Below, piece after piece: positions 1 to 8,849 of a stretch of DNA of 64,000 nucleotides. The first letter of the stretch is position 1; every line of letters begins with the position of its first letter. Under the pieces are notes generated by a model. That model had not been told where the DNA came from. It searched no databases and saw only the letters and a program-made list of their open reading frames with translations. Source of the stretch: Halomonas halodenitrificans DSM 735 (GTDB lineage Bacteria > Pseudomonadota > Gammaproteobacteria > Pseudomonadales > Halomonadaceae); the NCBI RefSeq assembly GCF_000620045.1, contig NZ_JHVH01000019.1:27776-91775 (forward strand). The letters are read 5' to 3'. The translations under genes were made by a program, and so were the position numbers.

Positions 1-501
1 GACCTGGCCGTCTGGGCGGCGGGTATCAAGGCACCCGACATCCTCACCGAGCTGGGCCTGACCCTGGCCAAGGGCCAGCGTATCGTCGTGGACGACACCC
101 TGCGCAGCGTCGATGACCCGGATATCTTCGCCTTCGGCGACTGCGCCAGCTGCCCCCAGGCAGACGGCAGCAGCGTGCCGCCCCGTGCCCAGGCCGCTCA
201 CCAGCAGGCCCAGCGGCTTTACCGGAATCTGCGTGCCCAGATCGACGGCAAGCCGCTCAAGCCCTTCGTGTACCGCGACCGCGGCTCGCTGATCTCGCTG
301 GCGCATTTCGAGGCGATCGGCACCCTGATGCGCGGCGCCTCGGCACGGCGCCTGTTCGTCGAGGGCCATCTGGCCAAGTTCTTCTACGTCTCGCTCTACC
401 GGCTGCACCAGAGGGCGGTTCACGGCAGCCTCAAGACCGGGATCATCGTCCTGGTCGATGGGTTGAACCGGTTCATTCGGCCTCGCCTCAAGCTACACTG
501 A
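1..501 (+). CDS. ndh: Type II NADH dehydrogenase (NDH-2), C-terminal part
   Basis: The reading frame is open from base 1, so the gene starts upstream of the window; about 166 C-terminal residues are visible. It contains the second FAD-contacting motif of NDH-2-type flavoproteins ([11 protein letters not shown], then [11 protein letters not shown]) and the amphipathic C-terminal tail with [19 protein letters not shown] that binds the membrane surface. Enzymes of this family pass electrons from NADH to quinone without pumping protons. The end overlaps the convergent GIY-YIG gene by nine bases. A related FAD/NAD-dependent quinone reductase cannot be excluded from the C-terminus alone. Confidence 0.85.
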   Translation, partial: DLAVWAAGIKAPDILTELGLTLAKGQRIVVDDTLRSVDDPDIFAFGDCASCPQADGSSVPPRAQAAHQQAQRLYRNLRAQIDGKPLKPFVYRDRGSLISLAHFEAIGTLMRGASARRLFVEGHLAKFFYVSLYRLHQRAVHGSLKTGIIVLVDGLNRFIRPRLKLH

Positions 502-807
502 GGCATCTTCGGTCCGCTGATGCAGCCAGGCCCGCTTGCGGGCGGCCGTGAGGCGCTTGATCTCGGCCTCAAGGCGCAGAGCCGTGCCGTGGTCGCCCAC
601 CGGTTCCTGATGGCGCAGCGTCAAGGGCCCCTTGCCACGCAGCGCCTTGGCGCCGCGCCCCGCCCGATGCTGGGCCAGGCGCCGGTCGACGTCGGTGGTA
701 ATGCCGGTGTAGAGCGCTCCGCCGGCCGTCTCCAGCATATAGAGGTACCACACCCTCGCCTGGCCCGTCGGCTCGAGCGCCTCCGAAAGGGCGCGACGCT
801 CGCTCAA
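493..807 (-). CDS. GIY-YIG nuclease superfamily protein
   Basis: This 104-residue protein belongs to the small, single-domain UPF0213/YhbQ-like group. The GIY-YIG core is visible as [20 protein letters not shown], followed by the arginine in DVDRRLAQH and the glutamate of ALRLEAEIK, the usual catalytic positions. These proteins are thought to cleave or bind DNA, but cellular roles are poorly known. The start used is a TTG four bases after the rpe stop codon; a GTG at the VWYLYM position is an alternative that would remove about 18 residues. It lies directly downstream of rpe in the same orientation and is probably cotranscribed. Confidence 0.8.
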   Translation of the reverse strand: MSERRALSEALEPTGQARVWYLYMLETAGGALYTGITTDVDRRLAQHRAGRGAKALRGKGPLTLRHQEPVGDHGTALRLEAEIKRLTAARKRAWLHQRTEDASV

Positions 808-811
808 GCCC

Positions 812-1513
812 TCAGCGCGCGCCGGCCAGCTGTTCGCGGAGGTCGCGAATCACGCCGTCATAGCGGTGCGGGTCCGCCGCGTTGCGGGCCTTGAACACCG
901 CCGAGCCGGCGACGAAGGTGTCGGCCCCGGCCCGCGCGACCTCGGCAATATTCTCCACCTTGACCCCGCCATCCACCTCGAGGCGAATATCGCGGCCGGA
1001 GGCATCGATGCGCCGGCGCGCCTCGCGCAGCTTGTCGAGGGTGGCGGGAATGAACGACTGCCCGCCGAAGCCGGGGTTGACGCTCATCAGCAGCACCATG
1101 TCGACCTTGTCCATCACATAGTCGAGATAGGACAGCGGTGTGGCCGGATTGAAGACCAGGCCGGCACGGCAGCCGCCGTCGCGAATCAGCTGCAGCGAGC
1201 GGTCGATATGGTCGGAGGCCTCGGGGTGGAAGGTAATGATGCTGGCCCCGGCGTCGATAAAGTCACCGATCAGCTGATCCACCGGGCGCACCATCAGGTG
1301 CACGTCGATGGGCGCCGTCACGCCGTGCTTTCTGAGTGCCTCACAGACCATGGGCCCGATGGTCAGGTTGGGCACATAGTGGTTGTCCATTACATCGAAG
1401 TGGACGATATCGGCGCCGGAGGCGAGGACGTCGTCCACTTCCTCTCCCAGCCTCGCGAAGTTGGCGGAAAGGATCGAGGGCGCAATCAGGAAATCGCGGT
1501 TCGGGTCGGTCAT
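812..1513 (-). CDS. rpe: Ribulose-phosphate 3-epimerase
   Basis: This 233-residue TIM-barrel enzyme interconverts ribulose 5-phosphate and xylulose 5-phosphate in the pentose phosphate pathway. The N-terminal [16 protein letters not shown], the metal-site [12 protein letters not shown] and HLMV, the [12 protein letters not shown] loop and the [19 protein letters not shown] phosphate site are all present, and the length is normal. The open frame runs 45 codons further upstream, but that stretch is not family-like, so the ATG at 1513 is the start. Gph, often next to rpe, is absent here; a GIY-YIG gene follows instead. Confidence 0.97.
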   Translation of the reverse strand: MTDPNRDFLIAPSILSANFARLGEEVDDVLASGADIVHFDVMDNHYVPNLTIGPMVCEALRKHGVTAPIDVHLMVRPVDQLIGDFIDAGASIITFHPEASDHIDRSLQLIRDGGCRAGLVFNPATPLSYLDYVMDKVDMVLLMSVNPGFGGQSFIPATLDKLREARRRIDASGRDIRLEVDGGVKVENIAEVARAGADTFVAGSAVFKARNAADPHRYDGVIRDLREQLAGAR

Positions 1514-1597
1514 GGCGGGGTCCCGGGTCGAAAACGAGGGGCAACAGTCTACCAGACCTCCCCTACGACGGCAGGCACGAGGATGCCCGGGGCGCAG

Positions 1598-1658
1598 AGA
1601 TATATCACAAAATAGAATAACAAATATTATTGTAATTACTTTTATCACCCCATAACCT
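1598..1658 (+). promoter_or_regulatory. AT-rich promoter/control region of the sulfate importer operon
   Basis: In an otherwise GC-rich sequence, bases 1598-1645 are strikingly AT-rich and contain the near-palindrome AATAACAAATATTATT. A possible sigma-70 promoter is TTGTAA (1630-1635), 17-base spacer, TAACCT (1653-1658). Sulfate importer operons in related bacteria are activated by CysB, which binds long AT-rich upstream sites. CysB binding here is an inference from position and composition. The region also separates divergent rpe. Confidence 0.45.
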
Positions 1659-1696
1659 TATCCCAACGCTTACCATCGACTATTCGGAGCCTCTCC

Positions 1697-2707
1697 ATGA
1701 CCCTCGACCCTCGCTTTCCGCGCACCCTGCTCGCCATTGCCCTGGGGGCAGGACTCGCCGCCCCGGCCGCCGCCGCCGAGCGCGAACTGCTCAACTCCTC
1801 CTACGATATTGCCCGGGAGCTGTTCGCGGCGGTCAATCCGGAATTCATCGCCCACTGGCAGGAAAGTGAAGGCGAGGACGTGGCCATCCAGCAGTCCCAT
1901 GGCGGCTCCTCCGCCCAGGCTCGCGCCATTCTTCAGGGGCTGCGCGCCGACGTGGTGACCTACAATCAGGTCACCGACGTCCAGGTGCTGGCCGACGACG
2001 GCCTGGTGGCCGAGGATTGGCAACAGCAGCTGCCCAACAATGCCTCGCCCTACTACTCCACCACCGCCTTCCTGGTGCGCAAGGGCAACCCCAAGGGCAT
2101 CGAAAGCTGGGATGACCTGGACGATGAAGGCGTGGAAATCGTCTTCCCCAATCCCAAGACCTCGGGCAACGGCCGCTATACCTACCTGGCCGCCTGGGGC
2201 TTCGCGGATAATCAGTTCGACGGGGATGAGGCCAGGATTCAGGACTTCATGGGCGATTTCCTGAGCAACGTGGTGGTGTTCGATACCGGCGGCCGCGGCG
2301 CCACCACCAGCTTCATCGAGCGGGGCATCGGCGATGTGCTGATCAGCTTCGAGTCCGAGGTCAACAACATCCGCGGCGAGTACGGCAGCGATGACTACGA
2401 GGTGATCGTGCCGCCGGTCAGCATCCTGGCCGAGTTCCCGGTGGCGGTGGTCGAGCCCAACGCCGAGCGCAACGGCACCGAGGCGCTGGCCCAGGCCTAT
2501 GTGGAGTACCTCTACAGCGAAGAGGCCCAGCGCCAGCTGGCCGGCTTCAACTACCGCGTGCACGACGAGACGGTGGCCGAGGAATTCGCCGAGCAGTTCC
2601 CCGAGACCGAGCTGCTGCGCGTCGAGGATGTCTTCGGCGGCTGGGACGCGGCCATGGATACCCACTTCGGCAGCGGCGGCCAGCTCGACCAGCTGCAACG
2701 CCGCTGA
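1697..2707 (+). CDS. sbp: Sulfate/thiosulfate ABC transporter, periplasmic binding protein
   Basis: This 336-residue protein is of the Sbp/CysP family. A signal peptide is visible (hydrophobic [17 protein letters not shown], cleavage near residues 26-28), followed by the family start [16 protein letters not shown] and typical segments [44 protein letters not shown] and [10 protein letters not shown]. It captures sulfate or thiosulfate in the periplasm for the CysT-CysW-CysA channel encoded immediately downstream. The ATG has a GGAG ribosome-binding site. Sequence alone does not separate sulfate-specific Sbp from thiosulfate-preferring CysP. Confidence 0.93.
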   Translation: MTLDPRFPRTLLAIALGAGLAAPAAAAERELLNSSYDIARELFAAVNPEFIAHWQESEGEDVAIQQSHGGSSAQARAILQGLRADVVTYNQVTDVQVLADDGLVAEDWQQQLPNNASPYYSTTAFLVRKGNPKGIESWDDLDDEGVEIVFPNPKTSGNGRYTYLAAWGFADNQFDGDEARIQDFMGDFLSNVVVFDTGGRGATTSFIERGIGDVLISFESEVNNIRGEYGSDDYEVIVPPVSILAEFPVAVVEPNAERNGTEALAQAYVEYLYSEEAQRQLAGFNYRVHDETVAEEFAEQFPETELLRVEDVFGGWDAAMDTHFGSGGQLDQLQRR

Positions 2708-2724
2708 GCCTCGGGAGACGACCG

Positions 2725-3576
2725 ATGAGTGCCCTGGCTCTTCCCCTGCCCCGTCGCCGCGTACTGCCTGGCTTCGGCCTGTCGCTGGGCATCAGCCTGA
2801 CATTCGTGTCACTGGTACTGCTGCTGCCGATGACCGGCCTGGTGGGCCAGCTCAAGGGGCTCAGCCTCGCCGAGTACTGGGCCATCATCAGCGATGGCCG
2901 GGTGGTGGCCAGCTATACGGTGACCATCGGCGCCGCCGCACTGGCGGCGCTGGCCAACGCCGCCTTCGGCCTGCTGCTGGCCTGGGTGCTGGTGCGCTAC
3001 GACTTCCCCGGCAAGCGCCTGCTCGACGCCCTGATGGATCTACCCTTCGCACTGCCCACGGCGGTGGCGGGCATCACCCTGGCCACTCTCTATGCGGGCA
3101 ACGGCTGGGTCGGCGGCCTGCTCGAGCCCCTGGGCCTCAAGGTCGCCTACACCTGGGTCGGGATCGCCCTGGCCATGGCCTTCACCAGCATTCCCTTCGT
3201 GGTGCGCACGGTGCAACCCGTGCTGGAGGACCTTCCCCCCGAGGTGGATGAAGCCGCCATGACCCTGGGCGCCTCCGACGCCACCGGCTTTCGCCGCGTG
3301 ATCCTGCCCTACCTGTGGCCGGCACTGGTCACCGGCACCGGGCTCGCCTTCGTGCGCTCGCTGGGCGAGTTCGGGGCGATCATCTTCATCGCCGGCAACG
3401 CCCCCTTCGAGACCGAGATCACCGCACTGATGATCTTCGTCAAGCTGCAGGAATACGACTATGCCGGCGCCTCGGCGATTGCCTCGGTGGTACTGGCCGT
3501 CTCCCTCGCCCTGCTGCTGGCGATCAACGTCTGGCAGGGGCACTTTATCAAGCGGTTACACGGAGGACGCGGCTGA
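2725..3576 (+). CDS. cysT: Sulfate ABC transporter permease CysT (CysU)
   Basis: This 283-residue inner-membrane permease has about six hydrophobic helices. The cytoplasmic EAA loop that docks on the ATPase is visible as DEAAMTLGASDATGFRRVILPYLWPAL, and the family signature PFALPTAVAGITLATLY lies in the middle. With CysW it forms the heterodimeric channel for sulfate. It follows the binding-protein gene by 17 bases with a GGGAG site ahead of the ATG, and its TGA shares one base with the cysW ATG, so translation is coupled. Confidence 0.95.
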   Translation: MSALALPLPRRRVLPGFGLSLGISLTFVSLVLLLPMTGLVGQLKGLSLAEYWAIISDGRVVASYTVTIGAAALAALANAAFGLLLAWVLVRYDFPGKRLLDALMDLPFALPTAVAGITLATLYAGNGWVGGLLEPLGLKVAYTWVGIALAMAFTSIPFVVRTVQPVLEDLPPEVDEAAMTLGASDATGFRRVILPYLWPALVTGTGLAFVRSLGEFGAIIFIAGNAPFETEITALMIFVKLQEYDYAGASAIASVVLAVSLALLLAINVWQGHFIKRLHGGRG

Positions 3577-4403
3577 TGCAGCGTATCGGTGATGCCCCCG
3601 CCGTGCGCCGCCTGCTGGTCGGCGCCGCCGTGCTCCTGGCGGGACTCTTCTTGCTGCTGCCGCTGGTGGCCATCTTCGCCCAGGCCTTCTCCCAGGGAGT
3701 CGGCGTGTTCTGGAGCAATATCAGCGATCGCTACGCCCTGGCCGCCATCGGCCTGACGCTGTTGATCGCCACGCTGACCATCCCCATCTGCCTGACGTTC
3801 GGGGTAGCCCTGGCCTGGCTGGTAACACGCTTCGAGTTCCCCGGACGGCGCCTGCTGCAGACGCTGATCGATATTCCCTTCGCGGTATCACCGGTGGTGG
3901 CCGGCCTCATCTACCTGCTGCTCTACGGACGCAACGGCTGGATCGGCGGCTGGCTCGATGCCCATGATATCCAGCTGATGTTCGCCTGGCCGGGCATCCT
4001 GATGGTGACGGTCTTCGTGACCAGCCCCTTCGTCGCCCGGGAACTGATCCCGCTGATGCAGGCCCAGGGCTCCCGCGAGGAGGAGGCCGCCGTGACCCTG
4101 GGCGCGCCGGGCTGGACCATTTTCCGCCGGGTGACCCTGCCCAACATCCGCTGGGCGCTGCTCTATGGCGTGGTCCTGACCAATGCCCGGGCGGTTGGCG
4201 AGTTCGGCGCCGTCTCGGTGGTCTCCGGTGCCATTCGCGGCCAGACCATGACCCTGCCCCTGCACCTGGAGCAGCTCTACCAGGACTATAACGCCGTGGG
4301 CGCCTTCGCCAGCGCCGCCCTGCTGGCGCTGATCGCCCTGTTCACCCTGGCCGCCAAGGCCGGCCTGGAATGGCGCACCGCACGCCAGGAGGTTACCCCA
4401 TGA
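3576..4403 (+). CDS. cysW: Sulfate ABC transporter permease CysW
   Basis: This 275-residue partner permease has a hydrophobic N-terminal helix ([23 protein letters not shown]), the conserved [20 protein letters not shown] segment and the EAA loop [22 protein letters not shown]. The open frame extends upstream through cysT, but the real start is the ATG overlapping the cysT stop codon (TGATG at 3574-3578). Its own stop overlaps the cysA start in an ATGA junction, giving coupled translation through cysT-cysW-cysA. Confidence 0.95.
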   Translation: MQRIGDAPAVRRLLVGAAVLLAGLFLLLPLVAIFAQAFSQGVGVFWSNISDRYALAAIGLTLLIATLTIPICLTFGVALAWLVTRFEFPGRRLLQTLIDIPFAVSPVVAGLIYLLLYGRNGWIGGWLDAHDIQLMFAWPGILMVTVFVTSPFVARELIPLMQAQGSREEEAAVTLGAPGWTIFRRVTLPNIRWALLYGVVLTNARAVGEFGAVSVVSGAIRGQTMTLPLHLEQLYQDYNAVGAFASAALLALIALFTLAAKAGLEWRTARQEVTP

Positions 4404-5533
4404 GCATCCGATTGACCGATATCGCCAAGCACTATGGTCATACAAGCGGGGGTCATACAGGCAAGGGCCGTCCCGGGCATACCGCGAACCGCGCCCTGGA
4501 GCCGGTGAACCTGGAGGTCGCCGACGGCGAGCTGGTAGGCCTGCTCGGCCCCTCGGGTTCGGGCAAGACCACCCTGCTGCGCATCATCGCCGGCCTCGAA
4601 TCCCCCGACCGCGACCCGGCCGGGCGCATCCTGTTCGGCGACCGCGATGTCACCGACGTTCACGTGCGCGACCGGCGCATCGGCTTCGTCTTTCAGCACT
4701 ACGCGTTATTCCGGCATATGACGGTGTTCGACAACGTGGCCTTCGGCCTCACCGTGTTGCCACGGCGTGAAAGGCCCTCCAGCGGCGAGATTCGGGCCCG
4801 GGTCCACCGCCTGCTGGAGATGGTGCAGCTCGAGCGCTTCGCCGGACGCTATCCGGCTCAGCTGTCCGGCGGCCAGCAGCAGCGCGTCTCTCTGGCCAGG
4901 GCGCTGGCCCTGCGCCCCGACGTGCTGCTCCTCGACGAGCCCTTCGGGGCCCTGGATGCCAAGGTGCGTCAGGAGCTGCGCCGCTGGTTGCGCCAGCTGC
5001 ACGATGAGCTTGGCTTCACCAGCCTGTTCGTGACCCATGACCAGGAGGAAGCCCTGGAGCTCTCCGACCGCGTCGCGGTGATGAGTCACGGCCGCATCGA
5101 ACAGATCGATACCCCGGATGCCCTCTACCGTACGCCGGCCAACCGCTTCGTGTTCGAGTTCCTGGGCGATGTCAATCATCTGGAAGGCGAGGTGCAGGAT
5201 GGCGTCCTGACCTGTGGTGACGCGCGGCTTGCAGTAGACCTGCCCGACGGCCACCAGGAACTGCTGTTGCGGCCCCACGAGGTACGCCTGACCCAGGCGC
5301 CCACCCCGGAGGCCCAGCTGCCGGTGACCGTCACGGCCATTTCCCCGGTGGGTGCCGAGGTACGCATCGAAGTCGCCGCGGACTGGCTGGCCGCCCCCTG
5401 GCTGGCCACCGTACGCCACGCCGACTACGAGCGCCTCGCCCTCACCCGCGGCCAGCGGCTGTATGTCATTCCGCGCCACTGGCACCGCTTCAGTGATACC
5501 CCCGGCCGAGAGTTCCGGGCCATCGCCGCCTGA
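4400..5533 (+). CDS. cysA: Sulfate/thiosulfate ABC transporter ATP-binding protein CysA
   Basis: This 377-residue ATPase energises CysT-CysW. It shows Walker [10 protein letters not shown], the Q-loop FVFQHYALF, the signature [15 protein letters not shown], Walker [12 protein letters not shown], the H-loop [12 protein letters not shown], and a C-terminal regulatory TOBE-like region. Between the first strand ([10 protein letters not shown]) and the next conserved segment (ALEPVNLEV) there is an extra Gly/His/Thr-rich stretch of about 20 residues encoded partly by a 15-base tandem duplication. The start is the ATG in the ATGA overlap with cysW; an upstream in-frame start at 4370 lies inside cysW. 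Confidence 0.95.
   Translation: MSIRLTDIAKHYGHTSGGHTGKGRPGHTANRALEPVNLEVADGELVGLLGPSGSGKTTLLRIIAGLESPDRDPAGRILFGDRDVTDVHVRDRRIGFVFQHYALFRHMTVFDNVAFGLTVLPRRERPSSGEIRARVHRLLEMVQLERFAGRYPAQLSGGQQQRVSLARALALRPDVLLLDEPFGALDAKVRQELRRWLRQLHDELGFTSLFVTHDQEEALELSDRVAVMSHGRIEQIDTPDALYRTPANRFVFEFLGDVNHLEGEVQDGVLTCGDARLAVDLPDGHQELLLRPHEVRLTQAPTPEAQLPVTVTAISPVGAEVRIEVAADWLAAPWLATVRHADYERLALTRGQRLYVIPRHWHRFSDTPGREFRAIAA
4436..4465 (+). repeat. 15-base tandem duplication inside cysA
   Basis: GGTCATACAAGCGGG is followed directly by GGTCATACAGGCAAG (three differences), giving the peptide units GHTSG and GHTGK; a third degenerate GHT occurs at GRPGHTAN. The repeat preserves frame and lengthens a loop before the Walker A region. 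Confidence 0.75.
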
Positions 5534-5618
5534 GCTCGGTGGCCCGCCCCCGCCCCGGAGGCGCTATCGACTCCGGGGCGCCCGGGACTTCGTCAACGCC
5601 CCATCCCGAAGGGGGCTT

Positions 5619-5657
5619 GTGACACCCACACTCGTGACACCCACACTGGCGACACCC
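5619..5657 (+). repeat. Short 15-base tandem repeat upstream of the YajG-like gene
   Basis: GTGACACCCACACTC (5619-5633) is followed by GTGACACCCACACTG (5634-5648) and a partial third unit GCGACACCC (5649-5657). It lies in the 188-base gap after cysA, about 20 bases ahead of a TATACT box (5678-5683) that could be the -10 of the downstream lipoprotein gene. Function unknown; it may be simple slippage. Confidence 0.6.
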
Positions 5658-5721
5658 AAAAAGGACGCCGTGGGCGCTATACTGCTCGGCCGACATTCAT
5701 CCTTCATACGGGAGCTACTTA

Positions 5722-6312
5722 ATGCTGCGTCGACGCCTTATGCGCCTGGCCCTGCCCCTGATCGCCGCCGGCTGGCTGGCCGGCTGTGCCGCCCCTCAGA
5801 CCCTGCAGCTTGACCCGAAGCGCAGCACTCAGGTGCCGACGGCCGGCAGCGGCCAGTCGGTCACGGTCATTGCCGCCGATGGCCGCGACAGTGACGTCAT
5901 CGGCACCCGCACCGGCAGCGCCATGTCCACCGCCACGATCACGGTCTACGCCCACGACCTGATGCCGAAGCTGCAGCACGAAGCCGAGCGGGCCGTGCGC
6001 GACATGGGCTTTACGCCCACCACCCAGCGAGCCGAAGGCCGCCCCAGCCTGGTCCTGACCCTCGACCACCTCGGCTATGAACGCGGCAAGAGCCAACCGG
6101 TGATTGGCGAGGCACGCCTGGAGGCCGTGTATGTTGCCGAGGCGATCAATGGCGGCACGACCTACACCGGCACCTATACCTCTCGGCGCACCCAGGGCTA
6201 TGCCGTCAAGCCGAGTCAGAAGACCAATACCCGCATGGTCAATGACCTGCTCGCCGACGGCCTGGACCGGGCCTTCCGCGACCCGGAACTGGGTCGTCTT
6301 CTGGCCCGCTGA
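5722..6312 (+). CDS. YajG-family lipoprotein
   Basis: This 196-residue protein has a lipoprotein signal peptide with the lipobox LAGC at about residues 19-22 (GWLAGCAAPQ), so it should be lipid-anchored in the envelope. The body resembles YajG lipoproteins: LDP near the mature N-terminus, DGRDSDVIGTRTG, a helix ending AVRDMGFTPT, and a C-terminal helix MVNDLLADGLDRAFRD. Family function is not established. GGGAG lies eight bases before the ATG. It converges on tpm with a four-base gap. Confidence 0.8.
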   Translation: MLRRRLMRLALPLIAAGWLAGCAAPQTLQLDPKRSTQVPTAGSGQSVTVIAADGRDSDVIGTRTGSAMSTATITVYAHDLMPKLQHEAERAVRDMGFTPTTQRAEGRPSLVLTLDHLGYERGKSQPVIGEARLEAVYVAEAINGGTTYTGTYTSRRTQGYAVKPSQKTNTRMVNDLLADGLDRAFRDPELGRLLAR

Positions 6313-6316
6313 AGGG

Positions 6317-6958
6317 CTATTCGACGGGGCCGCGGCGAACCATGGCCCAGACGTGCTCCCGGAAGCCGCTGCCCGGTTCCGGGGCGCCTTGTTCCAGCAG
6401 GGTCATTCGAAAATTGGGGGCGAACAGCTCGCGCAGTTCCGCTTCCGACACATGGAACGGCGGGCCGGCTCCTTCCTCTCCCGCGGCACGATTGAGGCTG
6501 ATAAACAGCCCCCTGGCCCCGGGCGGAACCAGCTGCGCCAGATGGAAGGCATAACGCTGACGGGTAGCGGGCGGCAACGCAATCAGGGCGGCACGGTCAT
6601 AGAAGGCGCCGACCTCGGCCGCCTGGTCGATATGGAAGTGAAAGAAATCGCCACACCAGAGCTCGACGTTGACCTGTCGACTTATCTCGAACCCGGCCTG
6701 TCGATAGCGCGAGACGGGCTCACTCCCTTCGGCGAGAAACTGCTCGACCGCCTGGGCCGCCAGCTCGATACCCAGCACCGGGTGCTCATGACGACTCAGC
6801 CAGCGCATATCGTGGCTCTTGCCGCACAGGGGCACCAGCACCTTGACGCCAGGCGACACACCCAACAGAGGCCAGTGGTGGCAGAGCGCGGGATGCGGGG
6901 CATCACGATGAAACCCAATGCGCCCTTCCCGCCAGCGAGACAACCATTCATTTTCCAT
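6317..6958 (-). CDS. tpm: Thiopurine S-methyltransferase family protein
   Basis: This 213-residue SAM-dependent methyltransferase has the TPMT family length. The diagnostic N-terminus WLSRWREGRIGFH, the SAM motif VLVPLCGKSHDMRWL, GIELAAQAVEQF and the FYDRAALIALPP segment are present. Bacterial TPMTs methylate thiopurines and are associated with tolerance to tellurite and selenium compounds; the natural substrate is uncertain. It stands alone on the minus strand between the YajG-like gene and miaB. Confidence 0.93.
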   Translation of the reverse strand: MENEWLSRWREGRIGFHRDAPHPALCHHWPLLGVSPGVKVLVPLCGKSHDMRWLSRHEHPVLGIELAAQAVEQFLAEGSEPVSRYRQAGFEISRQVNVELWCGDFFHFHIDQAAEVGAFYDRAALIALPPATRQRYAFHLAQLVPPGARGLFISLNRAAGEEGAGPPFHVSEAELRELFAPNFRMTLLEQGAPEPGSGFREHVWAMVRRGPVE

Positions 6959-7095
6959 GACAGCTCAGCACCGGCGGTCGCGCTTGGGACATCGCGGTAG
7001 ATTGACGTTGCACATCAGCGGGTCCTGTTCGTGTGTTGTGGTATATGCGAGTCATGATCCTGACCGCCACGGCTCCGGCCGATGCGTATCCGGAT

Positions 7096-7122
7096 GGTTA
7101 TTCACAGCTTCTGTGGACAACC
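7096..7122. promoter_or_regulatory. Inverted pair of DnaA-box-like 9-mers
   Basis: GGTTATTCACAG, a three-base spacer CTT, then CTGTGGACAACC form a near-perfect inverted repeat (10 of 12 pairs). The left arm contains TTATTCACA, matching the DnaA-box consensus TTATNCACA; the right arm read in reverse is TTGTCCACA, one mismatch away. Whether DnaA binds here is an inference. Confidence 0.4.
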
Positions 7123-7306
7123 CCCGGGACAACCCTGGGAAAGTCGTCTCTCACCGCCGTCACCACTCTGTCGGCGAGCCGGCGGTCACTGCGTAACCAA
7201 TATGCGGATGCCTGGCACCGTTCGCCGGGGCCGCTAGATTACCACACTCCTGACGCTCTCCAGCCCAGGCCCCGCCCCCGGGCTGGCTCCCGGCGTTCAC
7301 GACACG

Positions 7307-7312
7307 TATAAT
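7307..7312 (+). promoter_or_regulatory. Candidate -10 box for miaB
   Basis: A perfect TATAAT lies 140 bases before the miaB start, in the gap after the DnaA-box-like repeat. No strong -35 is visible 16-18 bases upstream, so this would depend on an activator or be one of several promoters. Confidence 0.35.
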
Positions 7313-7452
7313 GATCGCCTGTTGTCAACGATGGTCCAGACGGCCACCGCCATCCATTGCCGCGCCCCGGCGGTCCACTGCCGTGAGCGACGCGCATCCC
7401 AGAACCCACCGGTGATATACGTCGGGCGCCTTGCGCCACGACCCCAACTCTT

Positions 7453-8796
7453 ATGGCGAAGAAACTCTTCATCAAGACACACGGCTGCCAGATGAACGAG
7501 TACGATTCTGCCCGCATGGCGGATCTGCTCGGCGAATCTCACCGTCTCGAACTCACCGACAGCGAGCAGGAGGCGGATGTCATCCTGCTGAATACCTGCT
7601 CGATCCGCGAGAAGGCTCAGGAGAAGGTGTTTCACCAGCTGGGGCGCTGGAAGAAGCTCAAGGAGAGCAACCCCGACCTGGTGATCGGGGTCGGCGGCTG
7701 CGTGGCGAGCCAGGAAGGCGAGGCACTGCGCAAGCGCGCTCCCCATGTCGATATGGTCTTCGGGCCCCAGACCCTGCACCGGGTACCTTCCATGCTCGAC
7801 TCCCGCCAGCAGGATCAGATCTCGGTGGTCGACGTGACCTTCCCGGAGATCGAGAAGTTCGACCACCTGCCCAAGCCGAGCTCCGATGGCGCCACCGCCT
7901 TCGTGTCGATCATGGAAGGCTGCTCCAAGTACTGCACCTTCTGCGTGGTGCCTTACACCCGGGGCGAGGAGGTCTCGCGGCCCTTCGAGGCGGTGATGGA
8001 CGAGGTCGTTCACCTGGCCGACCAGGGCGTTCGCGAGATCAACCTGCTGGGCCAGAACGTCAACGCCTACCGCGGCATGAATCAGCTGGGAGATGAAATC
8101 GACCTGGCCGAGCTGATCGCCTGCGTGGCGGCGGTGGAAGGCATCGATCGCATCCGCTTCACCACGTCCCACCCGGTGGAGTTCTCCGACAGCCTGATCG
8201 AGGCCTATGGCGATATTCCCGAGCTGGTCAGCCATCTGCACCTGCCGGTACAGGCCGGCTCGGACCGGGTGCTCGCCGCCATGAAGCGGGGTCATGGTGT
8301 AGAGGAATATGTCGAGAAACTGGAGCGCATTCGCGCGCTTCGGCCCGACATCAGCTTCTCCTCGGACTTCATCATCGGCTTCCCGGGCGAGACCGACGCG
8401 GATTTCGAGGCCACCATGGACCTGATTCACCGCATTGGCTTCGACCACTCCTTCAGCTTCGTCTATTCGGCACGGCCCGGCACGCCGGCGGCGAGCCTCG
8501 ACGACGACACGCCGGAGAGCGTCAAGAAGCAGCGCCTGGCGATTCTCCAGGAGCGCATCAACCAGCAGGCCGCGCAGATCGGCCGGCGCATGGTGGGCTC
8601 CACCCAGCGCATCCTGGTCACCGGCTTCTCGCCGCGGGATCCGGGGCAGCTCTCCGGTCGCACCGAGAATAACCGGGTGGTCAACTTCCGTGCGCCCAAC
8701 CCCACCGAACTGATCGGCTACTTCGTCGACGTCGTGATCAGCGAGGCACTGCCCAATTCGCTGCGCGGCGAGCTGGCCTCACCGGCGGTCTACTGA
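7453..8796 (+). CDS. miaB: tRNA-2-methylthio-N6-dimethylallyladenosine synthase MiaB
   Basis: This 447-residue radical-SAM methylthiotransferase adds the methylthio group to i6A37 in tRNA, after MiaA (encoded at 48670-49608) has added the dimethylallyl group. The N-terminal MTTase domain carries the auxiliary-cluster cysteines C12, C49 and C83. The radical SAM motif CSKYCTFC spans C157, C161 and C164. A TRAM domain lies at the end ([22 protein letters not shown]). The N-terminus [17 protein letters not shown] fixes the start, although a ribosome-binding site is not obvious. It heads a miaB-ybeZ-ybeY-corC-lnt cluster. Confidence 0.97.
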   Translation: MAKKLFIKTHGCQMNEYDSARMADLLGESHRLELTDSEQEADVILLNTCSIREKAQEKVFHQLGRWKKLKESNPDLVIGVGGCVASQEGEALRKRAPHVDMVFGPQTLHRVPSMLDSRQQDQISVVDVTFPEIEKFDHLPKPSSDGATAFVSIMEGCSKYCTFCVVPYTRGEEVSRPFEAVMDEVVHLADQGVREINLLGQNVNAYRGMNQLGDEIDLAELIACVAAVEGIDRIRFTTSHPVEFSDSLIEAYGDIPELVSHLHLPVQAGSDRVLAAMKRGHGVEEYVEKLERIRALRPDISFSSDFIIGFPGETDADFEATMDLIHRIGFDHSFSFVYSARPGTPAASLDDDTPESVKKQRLAILQERINQQAAQIGRRMVGSTQRILVTGFSPRDPGQLSGRTENNRVVNFRAPNPTELIGYFVDVVISEALPNSLRGELASPAVY

Positions 8797-8818
8797 CCCG
8801 GCGACCGGCACTTCCGTT

Positions 8819-8840
8819 TGCCGCGGCGCCCGCCGCGGCA
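8819..8840. other. Perfect GC-rich hairpin between miaB and ybeZ
   Basis: TGCCGCGGCG-CC-CGCCGCGGCA is a perfect ten-base inverted repeat with a two-base centre. No T-run follows on the plus strand, so it is more likely a partial terminator, processing site or mRNA stabiliser than a full terminator. Confidence 0.5.
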
Positions 8841-8849
8841 GTAAGCTGA

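Larger units (their letters stand above)
6959..7452. other. Intergenic region between tpm and miaB
   Basis: This 494-base gap separates divergent tpm and miaB. No convincing gene is visible: the open frames are short, in several frames and lack ribosome-binding sites. It holds a DnaA-box-like inverted repeat at 7096-7122 and a good TATAAT box at 7307-7312, annotated separately. The remainder shows no pattern I recognise. Confidence 0.6.

Noticed and set aside
1670..2698. 342-residue open frame antisense to the sulfate-binding protein gene
   Set aside because: No family features; the plus-strand frame has a signal peptide, conserved motifs and operon context.
7033..7311. 92-residue frames in the tpm-miaB gap
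   Set aside because: Low-complexity, arginine/proline-rich translation with no ribosome-binding site or recognisable motif; the gap is better read as regulatory.
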